From NCBI RefSeq assembly GCF_000721105.1, contig NZ_JOEV01000025.1, positions 186,001-250,000 on the forward strand: a stretch of DNA of 64,000 bases. Direction: 5' to 3'. Below are positions 10,187 through 18,678 of the stretch, one piece after another (position 1 is the stretch's first letter; every line of letters begins with the position of its first letter). Made by a program: the position numbers and the translations under genes. The notes below the pieces were generated by a model that had not been told where the DNA came from, made no database searches, and saw only the letters and a program-made list of their open reading frames with translations. The stretch comes from Streptomyces cellulosae. Lineage in GTDB: Bacteria > Actinomycetota > Actinomycetes > Streptomycetales > Streptomycetaceae.

Positions 10187-10370
10187 CGACGAGCCCGCCG
10201 ACGACAGGACTGGTGACGGTGAGGGCCGTTGCTGTCACCCGAATGGCGCTCCCCGGTGGACGGGCGGAGGATGGTGTGGTGGGGAACGGCCCCCGCCGGT
10301 CCCGCTCGTGGTGGGCGGGAGACGGAGACCGGCCCCGGCCGTGGGACAACGGCCGGAAGGGAGAGCCGTC

Positions 10371-10730
10371 ATGCTGGAGATCAAGACCCTCGAAAAGGCG
10401 GACGAGCGCCGTGACTTCCCGAGGGGTCACCTGGAGGCGGTCCACCTCAGCGGACTCGACTTCGCCGTGGCGACCTTCGAGCCGGGCTGGCGCTGGACGG
10501 AGTCCGTGGCGCCGATAGCGGGCACGGAGAGCTGCCAGATCCACCACCACTGCTATGTCGTCCAGGGACGCATGCGCATCCGCATGGACGACGGAGCGGA
10601 GAGCGAGGTCGGACCCGGCGACGTCTTCGTGTGCTCGCCCGGACACGACGCCTGGGTCGTCGGCGACGAACAGACCGTGGTGTACGACTTCGCGGGGCCC
10701 ATGGCGACGGGCTACGCGAAGGCGGACTGA
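10371..10730 (+). CDS. small single-domain cupin protein
   Basis: 119 residues from ATG 10371, preceded by GGAAGGGAG. It is a conserved beta-barrel cupin. ESCQIHHHCYVVQGRMRIRMDDG is motif 1, with clustered His residues for metal, and GPGDVFVCSPGHDAWVVGDE is motif 2. No partner gene adjoins it, and upstream the dehydratase ends 184 bp away. A role in binding or converting a small molecule is likely, but no substrate can be named. Confidence 0.85.
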   Translation: MLEIKTLEKADERRDFPRGHLEAVHLSGLDFAVATFEPGWRWTESVAPIAGTESCQIHHHCYVVQGRMRIRMDDGAESEVGPGDVFVCSPGHDAWVVGDEQTVVYDFAGPMATGYAKAD

Positions 10731-10823
10731 ACCCGATCGAAGGGGTGCGCGAAGGCGCTGGCGGAGGCGGCCCGAGCGCCGGGCATGGGTCGCTCGCTCC
10801 CGGAACTCATCGGCGCGCTGCTG

Positions 10824-10886
10824 CTCCTACCGCTTCTACCGCTCCTACCGCTCCTACCGCTCCTACCGCTCCTGTCGCTCCTGCCG
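10824..10886. repeat. 9-bp tandem repeat CTCCTACCG, seven units
   Basis: Units CTCCTACCG, CTTCTACCG, CTCCTACCG three times, CTCCTGTCG and CTCCTGCCG, then degenerate copies to about 10905. The period is a multiple of three, but no gene reads through it. Confidence 0.9.
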
Positions 10887-11080
10887 GTCCTTGCCGCTCC
10901 TGCCGCTCGCGGTCGCGGCATCGGCCGGGTGCTGGGCGCCGTGCCGTACGAGCGCGGCGCGACGAAGGCGTACGCCACCGCCCGCGTCCCGCGTCCCGCG
11001 TCCCGTCACGCACCCGGACCCCGTGCCGCGGCCTTGGAGGTGAGCGTGCGCGCCCCGCGTCCCTTGCGGCCGCCGCCGAG

Positions 11081-11160
11081 CGCGGCAGGACGCCGCCGTG
11101 CGCGGCAGGACGCCGCCGTGCGCGGCAGGACGCCGCCGAGCGCGGCAGGACGTCGCCGTG
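11081..11160. repeat. 20-bp tandem repeat, four units
   Basis: Four consecutive 20-bp units of CGCGGCAGGACGCCGCCGTG type. They differ only by T to A at position 19 (unit 3) and one C to T (unit 4). Each unit has internal dyad symmetry (CGGC/GCCG), so the array could fold. It is a good strain-typing minisatellite. Confidence 0.92.
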
Positions 11161-11229
11161 CCGATCAACTGCGCGGGCGCGCCCCTGCTGAACCCCCACC
11201 TCGCCGGTACCCGCAGCCGCCCGAGCGGG

Positions 11230-12588
11230 TCAGATCGGCAGCAGCCGTCCGACCAGGGCGCCGAGCTGCCGGGCGGTGCGGCACTCGTGCATCTCCACCA
11301 GCTCGGCGTAGGCGGGGGCCGCGGAGTCGCCCGTGCCCCACTGGGTGTCCGCCTCCGGGTTCAACCAGTAGACCCGGCGGGCCCGTTCGGCGATCTGCCG
11401 GACAGCGGCCAGGTTGGGATCGCTCTGGTTGGTGCGGGCGTCCCCGAGGACGAAGACGGTCGTCCGGGGGCCGACCGCGTCGCCGTACCGCTCCGCGAAC
11501 TCGCCCAGCGCCACCCCGTAGTCGCTGCTGCCGTGCCAGCCCGTGAGTGTGGCCTGCGCGCGGATCCGGGCGCCGAGGCCCTCCGGGTCGGCCGCGCCGT
11601 GCTCGAGCAGCCCGGTCACCTCGTCGACGCGGTTGACGAAGGCGAACACCCGTACCTTGCTGAACTGGTCGTGCAGCGCCTGCACGAGGAGCATCGTGAA
11701 GTCGGAGAACCCGGACACCGAGCCCGACACATCGCACAGCAGCACCAGTTCGGGACGGGCCGGACGGCGGCGGCGCAGTACGGGCCTCATCGGCACCCCA
11801 CCCGTCGACAGCGACCCGCGCAGGGTGCGCCGCAGGTCGATCGTGCCCCGGGAGGCCCGGCGCCGACGGGCCGCCAGCCGGGTGGCGAGTGTGCGGGCGA
11901 GTGGCTGCACCGTCCTGCGCAGCTCGGCGAGTCGGTCCTTCCCGGCGAACAGGAAGTCGACCCGGTCCGCGGTCGGGGCCACCGCCCGCCGGGCGATCTC
12001 GTCCCGGCCGCGCCGCTCGGCCACCCGGCGCCGGGCTTCCGCGGCCACCATCCGGCGGAACGCCTCGATGCGCCGGCGGATCTCGTCCTCCAGCAGCCGG
12101 TCGGTGAAGCCCGAGCCGCCGTCCCGCGCGCGGACGTCGTCCCGGACCCGCGCAAGCAGGGTCTGCGGGCGCAGCCGGTCCAGCGTCTGGTGCGACGACC
12201 AGCCGTCCGACGCCGACGAGGCACCGTAGCCGCCGAACCCGTCGACCGCCTCGGCCGCCAACCGGCCCAGCGACGCCCGGTCGTTCGCGGCCAGCGCGGC
12301 GGCGAGCCGCTCCCGCAGGTCGTCCCGGTCCGCCGATGCGGTGTCGGGGCCGCCGACACCCCGCGGAAAGTACAGGTCGAAGACCGGATCGAACACCGGC
12401 CGCTGGGCCGTGCCGTGCAGCAACGTCGCCGCCAGCCCCTCCCGCAGCAGCTCGCGGTCGGCCAGCCCCAGCGCCTCCACCGCCCGCGCCGCGTCCACCG
12501 TCTCACCCGTGCCGATCCGGACGCCGTGCGCACGCAGCGCCCCGACCAGCGAGGCCAGCCGTTCCGCGACACCCGTCGGCGTGGTCAC
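11230..12588 (-). CDS. VWA-domain protein, CoxE family
   Basis: 452 residues from GTG 12588, overlapping the MoxR stop (GTGA). The N-terminal two thirds are helical and charged. The C-terminal von Willebrand A domain has a MIDAS DxSxS in ELVLLCDVSGSVSGFSDF and the later HGSSDYGVAL and VFVLGDARTNQSDPNLAAV segments, fitting CoxE-type proteins. CoxE/MoxR pairs act as metal-dependent chaperone systems that insert cofactors or remodel partner enzymes. No cox/CODH or other client gene lies next to this pair, so the client is unknown. No signal peptide is seen; cytoplasmic. Confidence 0.9.
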   Translation of the reverse strand: MTTPTGVAERLASLVGALRAHGVRIGTGETVDAARAVEALGLADRELLREGLAATLLHGTAQRPVFDPVFDLYFPRGVGGPDTASADRDDLRERLAAALAANDRASLGRLAAEAVDGFGGYGASSASDGWSSHQTLDRLRPQTLLARVRDDVRARDGGSGFTDRLLEDEIRRRIEAFRRMVAAEARRRVAERRGRDEIARRAVAPTADRVDFLFAGKDRLAELRRTVQPLARTLATRLAARRRRASRGTIDLRRTLRGSLSTGGVPMRPVLRRRRPARPELVLLCDVSGSVSGFSDFTMLLVQALHDQFSKVRVFAFVNRVDEVTGLLEHGAADPEGLGARIRAQATLTGWHGSSDYGVALGEFAERYGDAVGPRTTVFVLGDARTNQSDPNLAAVRQIAERARRVYWLNPEADTQWGTGDSAAPAYAELVEMHECRTARQLGALVGRLLPI

Positions 12589-13445
12589 AGGGCGCCCGGA
12601 TCGAGCTTCGCGGCGGCCTTGAGGATGTCGTCCTGGTGCTTCAGCAGCACGCCCAGAGTGTCCCGTACGACGGTCTCGTCCAGCGTGTCGGCGCCGAGTG
12701 CGAGAAGCGTGCGCGCCCAGTCGATGGTTTCGGCGACCGACGGCACCTTCCGCAGGTCCATCGCCCGCAGCGCGCCGACGACCCGGACGACCGACTCCGC
12801 CAGCGCCTCGTCCAGACCGGGCACCTTCAGTCGTACGATCCGGCGCTCCAGCTCCTCGTCGGGGAAGCCGATGTGCAGGAACAGGCAACGTCGGCGCAGT
12901 GCCTCGGACAGCTCGCGGCTCGCGTTGGAGGTGAGGACGACGAAGGGACGGCGGGTCGCGGTGACCGTGCCCAGCTCGGGCACGGTGACCTGGAAGTCGC
13001 TGAGCACCTCCAGAAGCAGCCCCTCCACCTCGACGTCCGCCTTGTCCGTCTCGTCGATCAGCAGCACCTTCGCATCGTCGCCGCGGATCGCGGTGAGCAG
13101 CGGGCGGGGGAGCAGGAACTCCTCGCTGAAGATGTCGGTGCGGGCCTCGTCCCAGGTCTCGTCGCGGCCCGCGCTGATGCGCAGCAGCTGCTTGGCGTGG
13201 TTCCACTCGTACAGGGCCCGGGACTCGTCCACGCCCTCGTAGCACTGCAGCCGGACGAGTCGCGCCTGAGCGACCTGCGCGACCGCCTTGGCCAGCTCCG
13301 TCTTGCCGACCCCGGCGGGTCCCTCGACGAGGAGCGGCTTGCCGAGACGGTCGGCGAGGAAGACGGTCGTGGCGACGGCGGGGGAGGGGAGATAGCCGGT
13401 CTCGGCGAGGCGCCTGGAGACGTCGTCGACGGATGTGAACAGCAA
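12585..13445 (-). CDS. MoxR-family AAA+ ATPase
   Basis: 286 residues. The start is the TTG at 13445, supported by GGAGG seven bases upstream; no ATG/GTG serves as well. Walker A is VEGPAGVGKTELAKA (about 41-54) and Walker B LLIDETDKAD (about 128-137). The sensor/arginine region LTSNASRELSEALRRRC and the lid region complete the MoxR signature. It works with the overlapping downstream VWA protein, hydrolysing ATP to remodel a client. The unusual TTG start may keep its level low relative to the partner. Confidence 0.93.
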   Translation of the reverse strand: MLFTSVDDVSRRLAETGYLPSPAVATTVFLADRLGKPLLVEGPAGVGKTELAKAVAQVAQARLVRLQCYEGVDESRALYEWNHAKQLLRISAGRDETWDEARTDIFSEEFLLPRPLLTAIRGDDAKVLLIDETDKADVEVEGLLLEVLSDFQVTVPELGTVTATRRPFVVLTSNASRELSEALRRRCLFLHIGFPDEELERRIVRLKVPGLDEALAESVVRVVGALRAMDLRKVPSVAETIDWARTLLALGADTLDETVVRDTLGVLLKHQDDILKAAAKLDPGAL

Positions 13446-13550
13446 CGGGGAGCCTCCAGCTCGGCGGCGCTACCTGGACGGCACCCTATCCAAGCGCTTG
13501 TTCACCGTATCTGTCACGGGGCCTTTGCCAACCATCCCCTCGTGCGGGAA

Positions 13551-13574
13551 GGGCGGCCGTCGCAACGGCCACCC
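13551..13574 (-). terminator. hairpin after the ABC transporter operon
   Basis: GGCCGT-CGCA-ACGGCC stem extended by GGG/CCC pairs across one mismatch, 15-38 bp past the permease stop. It probably separates the ABC operon from the MoxR/VWA operon on the same strand. Confidence 0.55.
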
Positions 13575-13588
13575 TCTCCCCGCCTCAC

Positions 13589-14899
13589 TCACGCGGCCAC
13601 CTCGACCGCCTCCACGGCCGGCGTACGCAGCACCCGCCGGGCCGTGACCAGGCCGGTCCCCAGCGTCGCCGCCGCGGCGACCGACACGACCGCCAGCCAG
13701 ATGCCCAGCCCCTGGTCGGGCAGCACAGAGTCGGTGCGGACGACGGTGAACGGGATGATGCCCGCCAGCGCGGCCACCGTGCCGAAGAACAGACCGATGG
13801 CCGTCAGGATCAGCCCCTCGGCGCCCACCGTGCCCAGCACCTGCCCCGGAGTCGCCCCGGCCAGGCGCTGCTGCCCGAACTCCCGGCTGCGGTAACTGGT
13901 CGCCGCGTACAGCGAGTTGACCAGCATCACGCAGACGAACACCACGATGATCCCGACGACCGTGAGGTTCAGCGTCTCCAGGTTCTTGGCGTCGACCGAC
14001 TTGGTCAGACCCGAGGCCTCGACCGCGTCACTCTCCACCGCCTGCATGTACAGCGTGGCCGTGGCGACCGCCGTGAACAGGATGAGCGACATCAGGATCC
14101 CGGCGAGATGGTCCGCCCGGCGCCGCAGATTGCGCACCGCCAGCCAGCCGCTCGCGCCGGTCAGCGGCAGCCGGTCCAGCACGCCCGTGAGCATCCGCGG
14201 CGCGAGCAGGGCCAAGCCCACCGACAGCAGGATCGCCCCCTCCGCCGGTGGGGCCATCAGCGCCTCGTCGGTCGCCGAGAAGGCGAACGTCGACAGGACC
14301 CCCAGGGCTCCCACCAGCAGCGCCGCGTACGCGAGGACCGTCCGTGCCCGGCCCCGCCGCCGCTGCCCGCGCGTCACCCGCCGGACGGCGAGGAACGCGG
14401 CGCCCGCCGCCGCGAGCAGCGTGATGTCGATCCCCGACATCAGCGCGACCGTGCCGAAGGAGTGGTCGACGGAGCGCGCGACCTGCCCGCTGTCCTGGAA
14501 CATCCCCAACAGGGCGTGCCCGCCGAGCATCGCCGGGCCGATCGCCAGCACGGCGCCCACCAGGGCCACCGCCACCGCCTCACCCACGACCATCCGCTTG
14601 ATCTGCGCCGGAGTCGCCCCCGAGCAGCGCAGCAGCTCCAACTCGGCGGCGCGCTGACGGACGTTGACCGTCAGGGTGGAGGCGACGGCGAAGAACACCA
14701 GCAGGGTGCCGTACCCGCCGACCACACTCGCCGACGTGGTCAGCGTTTCCGCGCTCACCGAATCGACGCCGCTCTGCCCGGCCGTGTCGTACAGGGAGTT
14801 GAACGTCATGATGATCGCTGCGCCCAGGAAGGCGGCCAGCAGCGTCGCGAGGAACCGTCCGGGCCGTTGTCGTATCGACCGCATCGCCAGCAGGAACAT
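13589..14899 (-). CDS. FtsX-like ABC transporter permease
   Basis: 436 residues. The N-terminus MFLLAMRSIRQRPGRFLATLLAAFLGA is a cytoplasmic tail plus first membrane helix. Two FtsX (MacB/LolE-type) membrane modules follow, with VRQRAAELELLRCSGATPAQIKRMV in the first and SYRSREFGQQRLAGATPGQVLG in the second, the coupling motifs that contact the ATPase. The partner ATPase ends 3 bp upstream of this start. Such pairs in Streptomyces usually export or resist peptides and lipids, and are often next to two-component systems; none is visible here, so the substrate is unknown. Confidence 0.9.
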   Translation of the reverse strand: MFLLAMRSIRQRPGRFLATLLAAFLGAAIIMTFNSLYDTAGQSGVDSVSAETLTTSASVVGGYGTLLVFFAVASTLTVNVRQRAAELELLRCSGATPAQIKRMVVGEAVAVALVGAVLAIGPAMLGGHALLGMFQDSGQVARSVDHSFGTVALMSGIDITLLAAAGAAFLAVRRVTRGQRRRGRARTVLAYAALLVGALGVLSTFAFSATDEALMAPPAEGAILLSVGLALLAPRMLTGVLDRLPLTGASGWLAVRNLRRRADHLAGILMSLILFTAVATATLYMQAVESDAVEASGLTKSVDAKNLETLNLTVVGIIVVFVCVMLVNSLYAATSYRSREFGQQRLAGATPGQVLGTVGAEGLILTAIGLFFGTVAALAGIIPFTVVRTDSVLPDQGLGIWLAVVSVAAAATLGTGLVTARRVLRTPAVEAVEVAA

Positions 14900-14902
14900 C
14901 GC

Positions 14903-15694
14903 TCACACCCCCGCCGTCATGTCGTCGCCCAGGTGCGCCAGCCGCTCGGCCACCGCGTCCGGTGTCGGTCCGTCCATCCGTCCCGCCAGCCGGCCGTCGG
15001 CGAGGAACAGCACGGAGTCGGCGTAGGAGGCGGCGACCGGGTCGTGCGTCACCATCACCACGGTCCGGCCGTGCACCCGCACCGCGTCCTGGAGCAGCCG
15101 CAGCACATCGCGCGCGCTGCGGGTGTCCAGCGCACCGGTCGGCTCGTCCGCGAAGATCACCCGAGGCTCGGCGACCAGCGCCCGGGCGATCGCCACCCGC
15201 TGCCGCTGACCGCCGGAGAGCTGGTCGGGCCGGTGGCCGAGCCGGTCCCCGAGGCCGACGGCCGTGAGGACCTCCCGGGTCCGCCGGCGGTCCACGCGCC
15301 GCCCGGCGAGCCTGAGCGGCAGCACCGTGTTCTGCGCGACGGTCAGCGTGTCCAGCAGGTTGTACTGCTGGAACACGAACCCGATCCGCCCGCGCCGGAA
15401 CCTCGTCAGTTCGGCCTCGCTGCCGCCGGTCAGTTCGGTGCCGTCCACGCGTACGATCCCGCTGTCGGGCAGGTCCAGCCCGGCCGCGCACTGCAGCAGC
15501 GTGGACTTGCCGGAGCCCGACGGCCCCATCACCGCGGTGAACGTGCCGCGGCCGAGGGCGAGCGTCACCCCGTCCAGCGCCGTCACGGCACTGTCGTCCG
15601 CGCCGTAGGTCTTGCTGACCTTGACCAGTCGCAGCGCCTCGGGAGCGGGTCCCGTGTCGTGCCTGCTCCGTGAGCCTGTGCGAAACATCGTCAT
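14903..15694 (-). CDS. ABC transporter ATP-binding protein (LolD/MacB type)
   Basis: 263 residues from ATG 15694 (MTMFRTG), chosen for the ACGGAGAG ribosome site just upstream over the longer frame to 15730. Walker A is MGPSGSGKSTLLQ, the Q-loop FQQYNLLD, the signature LSGGQRQRVAIARAL, Walker B VIFADEPTGALD, and the H-loop VTHD. The sequence is complete. It powers the FtsX-type permease encoded immediately downstream. Confidence 0.94.
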   Translation of the reverse strand: MTMFRTGSRSRHDTGPAPEALRLVKVSKTYGADDSAVTALDGVTLALGRGTFTAVMGPSGSGKSTLLQCAAGLDLPDSGIVRVDGTELTGGSEAELTRFRRGRIGFVFQQYNLLDTLTVAQNTVLPLRLAGRRVDRRRTREVLTAVGLGDRLGHRPDQLSGGQRQRVAIARALVAEPRVIFADEPTGALDTRSARDVLRLLQDAVRVHGRTVVMVTHDPVAASYADSVLFLADGRLAGRMDGPTPDAVAERLAHLGDDMTAGV

Positions 15695-15820
15695 CACTCT
15701 CCGTCCGGCACGCCGTGTGCCCTGTCCCAAAAGCTACGGAGACGGTCGTCCCAGCACATGGGGCGCAGAACCCGTATCGCGGGGTGTACCCAGCGACACC
15801 TCCCGGCTCGATACGCCACG

Positions 15821-16047
15821 ATGATCACGATGACCGACGGATTGACCTGGCTCGCCGAGCCCCGGTCCATCGCCTGGGGCGGCTACGGCATCGTGATCGC
15901 CCGCGATCTCGCCTCAGACGTCCTCGCCGCGCGCGTCGCCGACACCGTGTTCGGTCCGCCTGACAGGCCCAGTCCGGCGGCACGCCTCCGGTCTCACGCG
16001 GCGACGCGCACGTCTTCCTCCGGGAGTACGAGGAGGAGAGGCACTGA
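15821..16047 (+). pseudogene. remnant of a DUF6461-like gene with internal deletion
   Basis: From ATG 15821 the frame reads MITMTDGLTWLAEPRSIAWG and GYGIVIARDL, which resembles the start of DUF6461-type Streptomyces proteins. It dissolves into atypical sequence near 15955. In a second frame, 15964-16047 reads a plausible C-terminus (SRGDAHVFLREYEEERH, then stop). The two pieces together are far shorter than a complete protein, so an internal deletion with frame change is inferred. Family assignment is tentative. Confidence 0.35.
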
Positions 16048-16078
16048 CCGGCGAATACCGACACACGCCGAGGTGGCG

Positions 16079-16504
16079 TCAGGCGGGCTGCGGGGCGGGC
16101 GTTGCCGGAGCGGCCGCGACCTTGCGGGTCTCGCGCATGATCAGCAGGCCGTTGACCACCATGAGCGTCGCGGTCAGGCCGTGGACGAGGAGCGCGGTGG
16201 CCACGGAGCCGTGGTGGGCCAGCACGGTGCTCATGTCGCCGTACGCGGCGAGGGCCTCCACCAGCATCGCCCAGCCCAGCGCCCGGCGGTGGCCCGTCAC
16301 CAGGAGGATGCCCAGGACCAGGGCCAGGACGACGTCGCGGATTCCCTTGATGATCAGGAAGCCGTCGCCGTCGCCGGACGGCCAGCTCGGCAGGCCGAAG
16401 CTCGGTGCCGTCGTCTCCGGGCTCAGGATGAACTCCCCCCCGAACCAGAGGATGAAGAGGATGAAGGCGGCGGCCAGGAAGGTGTTGATCTTCTTCAGTG
16501 ACAT
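16079..16504 (-). CDS. DUF4267-type small membrane protein
   Basis: 141 residues with four hydrophobic segments: INTFLAAAFILFILWFGGEF, the GIRDVVLALVLGILLVTG region, the ALGWAMLVEALAAYGDM region, and LLVHGLTATLMVVNGLLIM. The pattern, including FGLP and KGIRDV, fits DUF4267 proteins of actinobacteria. Function is unknown. It lies on the same strand as a DUF1772 membrane protein next to a (broken) TetR gene, a common arrangement where TetR controls small integral-membrane proteins. Confidence 0.75.
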   Translation of the reverse strand: MSLKKINTFLAAAFILFILWFGGEFILSPETTAPSFGLPSWPSGDGDGFLIIKGIRDVVLALVLGILLVTGHRRALGWAMLVEALAAYGDMSTVLAHHGSVATALLVHGLTATLMVVNGLLIMRETRKVAAAPATPAPQPA

Positions 16505-16688
16505 TGTTCTTCTCCTTGCGAGTCTTCGTGAGCTTCGTGGAGCTCGCTGAGTCGTGTGGGCCTGGTCAGGCCGCGCGGACGCGGCTGATCGAGGGGCGTA
16601 CTCGGGATTTCGGTGGCCAACTGCCGCCCGGGGAGTGGGGATGGTGCGCCACCGGCGCGGCGTCGGCCCGCGGGGTCAGCGATCCGAA

Positions 16689-16714
16689 GCCCCGTCGGGC
16701 TCACGCGACGGGGC
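16689..16714 (-). terminator. hairpin between the DUF1772 and DUF4267 genes
   Basis: 9-bp arms GCCCCGTCG and CGACGGGGC with an 8-nt loop, 55 bp past the DUF1772 stop. It suggests that the DUF4267 gene has its own promoter or depends on read-through. Confidence 0.6.
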
Positions 16715-16768
16715 GAAAGCCGTCGACATACAGGGGGCAAACCAGTGCATGTCGGAGCGGCTTCGGTG

Positions 16769-17215
16769 TCAGGCGAGGGCGGCGACCAGCAGGATGAAGG
16801 CGGCGATGATGACGGCGACGCGGACGTAGTGGAAGCGGTCCCAGCGGTTCATCTGCTCCTTCCAGTCGGCGGGCCGGTTGTCAGGGGTCCACGTCTTGTT
16901 CCGGTTGTTGATCGGGACGAGCAGCAGAATCGACATGATCATGCTGAGCATCAGCAGCGCGCCGGCGGTGACGACGAGGCCGGTGCCGTGGTGGCGCCAT
17001 CCGGCGATGGCCCAGACCGCGACGAGGACGAGCGAGCCGATGTACCAGACCGGCATCACGGCGCCGAGCATCCGGCCCCCGTGGGCATGGCCGAGTTGGC
17101 CGCTGTCCTCGGGAAGTGCGTTGAGGATCGGGTTGATGACGAAGGCGACGGAGAACTCCGCCCCCACCATCACGCCCACGATCACGGTGGTGACGACCTC
17201 GAGCGCGTTGAGCAT
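16769..17215 (-). CDS. DUF1772-type membrane protein
   Basis: 148 residues from ATG 17215; the longer frame upstream overlaps the TetR gene and is rejected. Four membrane segments are visible: VVTTVIVGVMVGAEFSVAFV, GAVMPVWYIGSLVLVAVWAI, the GLVVTAGALLMLSMIMSILLLVP region, and VRVAVIIAAFILLVAALA. The loop NNRNKTWTPDNRPADWKEQM ahead of the last helix is typical of DUF1772 (anthrone-oxygenase-like) proteins. It is divergent from the TetR gene with 90 bp between them carrying CTAG-type repeats, so TetR repression is the expected control. Confidence 0.82.
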   Translation of the reverse strand: MLNALEVVTTVIVGVMVGAEFSVAFVINPILNALPEDSGQLGHAHGGRMLGAVMPVWYIGSLVLVAVWAIAGWRHHGTGLVVTAGALLMLSMIMSILLLVPINNRNKTWTPDNRPADWKEQMNRWDRFHYVRVAVIIAAFILLVAALA

Positions 17216-17232
17216 GACGACCCCGTTCGCAT

Positions 17233-17296
17233 CTAGTGTTGCTAGCCGATAACGCAACGCTAGTACTATTGCCGCTCGATTGTCTAGCGATGCTAG
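17233..17296. promoter_or_regulatory. divergent TetR/DUF1772 control region with CTAG repeats
   Basis: Two similar imperfect palindromes, CTAGTGTTGCTAG (17233-17245) and CTAGCGATGCTAG (17284-17296), lie 51 bp apart with a CGCTAG half-site between. The second sits 9 bp before the TetR start. They are candidate operators for the TetR protein, now probably inactive as a sensor. Confidence 0.5.
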
Positions 17297-17305
17297 GATC
17301 GAATC

Positions 17306-17801
17306 ATGTCGGTACAGGAACGCAAGCAGCGCGAACGGGCGGAGCGCGAGCGCCTCATCGTGGTGACAGCCCGCGAACTCGCCGAGCAGCAGGGCTGGGA
17401 CGCGGTCACCACCCGCCTGCTCGCCGAGCGCATCGAGTACAGCCAGCCCGTCCTCTACAGCCATTTCCGTGGCAAGCGCGAGATCATCGGCGCCGTCGCC
17501 CTCCAGGGCGCCACAGAGATGGCCGCGGCGGTGCGGGCCGCGACCGCCACCGCGGACGGCCCGCGCCAGCGGGTCGCCGCCCTCGCCCGTGCCTACCTCG
17601 ACTTCGCCGCACGCAACCCGGCGGTCTACGACGCCATCTTCCAGCTCGACGGCGGTCTCGCGTACGCGCAGGAGGACACCCCCGAACCTCTCAAGGACGC
17701 CTTCGCCGCGCGTGGCGACTCTGACCCGGTCGGGACGGCTCCCGCCGGAGGACACCGAGTCGAGGGTGGAGCTGCTGGTGGACAGGCTCGCCGTGGCCTG
17801 A
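17306..17801 (+). pseudogene. TetR-family regulator with internal deletion and frameshift
   Basis: The first ~130 residues are a good TetR protein: HTH region TARELAEQQGWDAVTTRLLA / YSQPVLYSHFRGKREI, then helices to DTPEPLKDAFAA. After about 17705 the frame turns into low-complexity sequence. In another frame 17711-17801 reads LTRSGRLPPEDTESRVELLV and DRLAVA then stop, the normal end of WHG-type (TetR_C_33) regulators. The stretch between, roughly 30-40 residues including the WHG helix, is missing. A deletion of about 100 bp that is not a multiple of three explains this. DNA binding might persist; ligand response and dimerisation probably do not. Confidence 0.8.
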
Positions 17802-17847
17802 CACACCGTCCCGGCGGGCACGCGGCCGCGGCCCCCGGGCCCCGCCG

Positions 17848-17883
<36 letters not shown>

Positions 17884-18027
17884 GGCAAGGCTTCCGGTCA
17901 CCCGCGTCCGCCGGTCACCCGTGTCCAACGCGCAGCCGCAGATCGCCGGGGCCGTACCCCAGACGGGCACCCACCCGGAAGCCGCGATGCTCATTGACCA
18001 GGATCGGATGCGCGCTCTGACGCCGCG

Positions 18028-18213
18028 TCATTCGCCCGTGCCCTCGTCGTCCTCGTCGAGGTGGACGGTCGCCGGGTCACGCAGTGGGCGCAGGCCCTCG
18101 CGCGGCGGGCGGGCGGCGAAGCTGTAGCGGCCCGGGTAGTTGTGGTGGGCGTGCTTCAGCGGGCGGACCCGGGCCACGTCCTTGTCCAGGACGGTAACCC
18201 CGCGGCGCCCGGC
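18028..18213 (-). pseudogene. C-terminal fragment, probably of a Tn3-type transposase
   Basis: After an in-frame TGA at 18214-18216 the minus strand reads LDKDVARVRPLKHAHHNY, PGRYSFAARPPREGLRPLRD and PATVHLDEDDEGTGE, then stop. The pattern DVAR..PLKH..N..GRYSF...GLRPLRDP followed by an acidic tail resembles the C-terminus of actinobacterial Tn3-family transposases as I recall them; this is recognition by pattern, not alignment. Upstream similarity continues only weakly in other frames (LLKIGSVAEQRSKARLS, 18290-18240), so the gene is decayed. No terminal inverted repeats were found. Confidence 0.4.
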
Positions 18214-18216
18214 TCA

Positions 18217-18678
18217 ACCGAGCTTTGCTGCGTTGCTCGGCGACGCTGCCGATCTTCAGCAACGCCCGGAGGACACCGGGGCCGGCACCTGCTGCAACGG
18301 ACCCGCCCGAAGATCTTGATACAGCGGTCAACGGTCAATGACGGACCCCGCCCACAAGCTCGCAGCGCACCCGTCCGTCGCTCCCGCGCGGCGGGTGGAC
18401 GGGCATCTCTGCGGCGCTGACCTGAGCACGGCCGGCTCGGACGGGCGAGCGACCCGGAAAGAAACGGACCCGCCACGTTGCCGCACCTCTCGAAGCCGAG
18501 GCGATGGACGAGCACGACCGTGCCGTACGCGACCGGAGTTCCGGCAAGGGCCTGTTGCAGGAGGCCCGTACCCGACACGCGGCGGCGATCGCCCGGCGAG
18601 AGGGGGCGTGGGCGTCCCGCCGGGCCTGGGACGACGCCGCTTGCCGGAGGGGCGAACACACCAGCCTCCGGGCCCATG
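18217..18678. other. 462-bp stretch without a supported gene
   Basis: This stretch lies between the transposase-like tail and the 85-residue gene. Open frames exist on both strands but none shows recognisable motifs or a convincing ribosome site. It is likely decayed sequence belonging to the fragment at 18028-18213. Confidence 0.5.

Larger units (their letters stand above)
10731..11229. other. 499-bp gap filled with simple repeats, no gene supported
   Basis: Between the convergent cupin and VWA genes no frame shows family-like sequence. The gap holds the 9-bp array at 10824-10886, CGTCCCG repeats near 10985 and the 20-bp array at 11081-11160. A Leu-Pro-rich frame through the 9-bp array is a by-product of the repeat. 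Confidence 0.7.

Noticed and set aside
10785..11546. Open frame beginning with a Leu-Pro repeat that looks like a membrane helix
   Set aside because: The Leu-Pro stretch is only the 9-bp DNA repeat read in frame; the rest is arginine-rich antisense of the VWA gene and there is no ribosome site.
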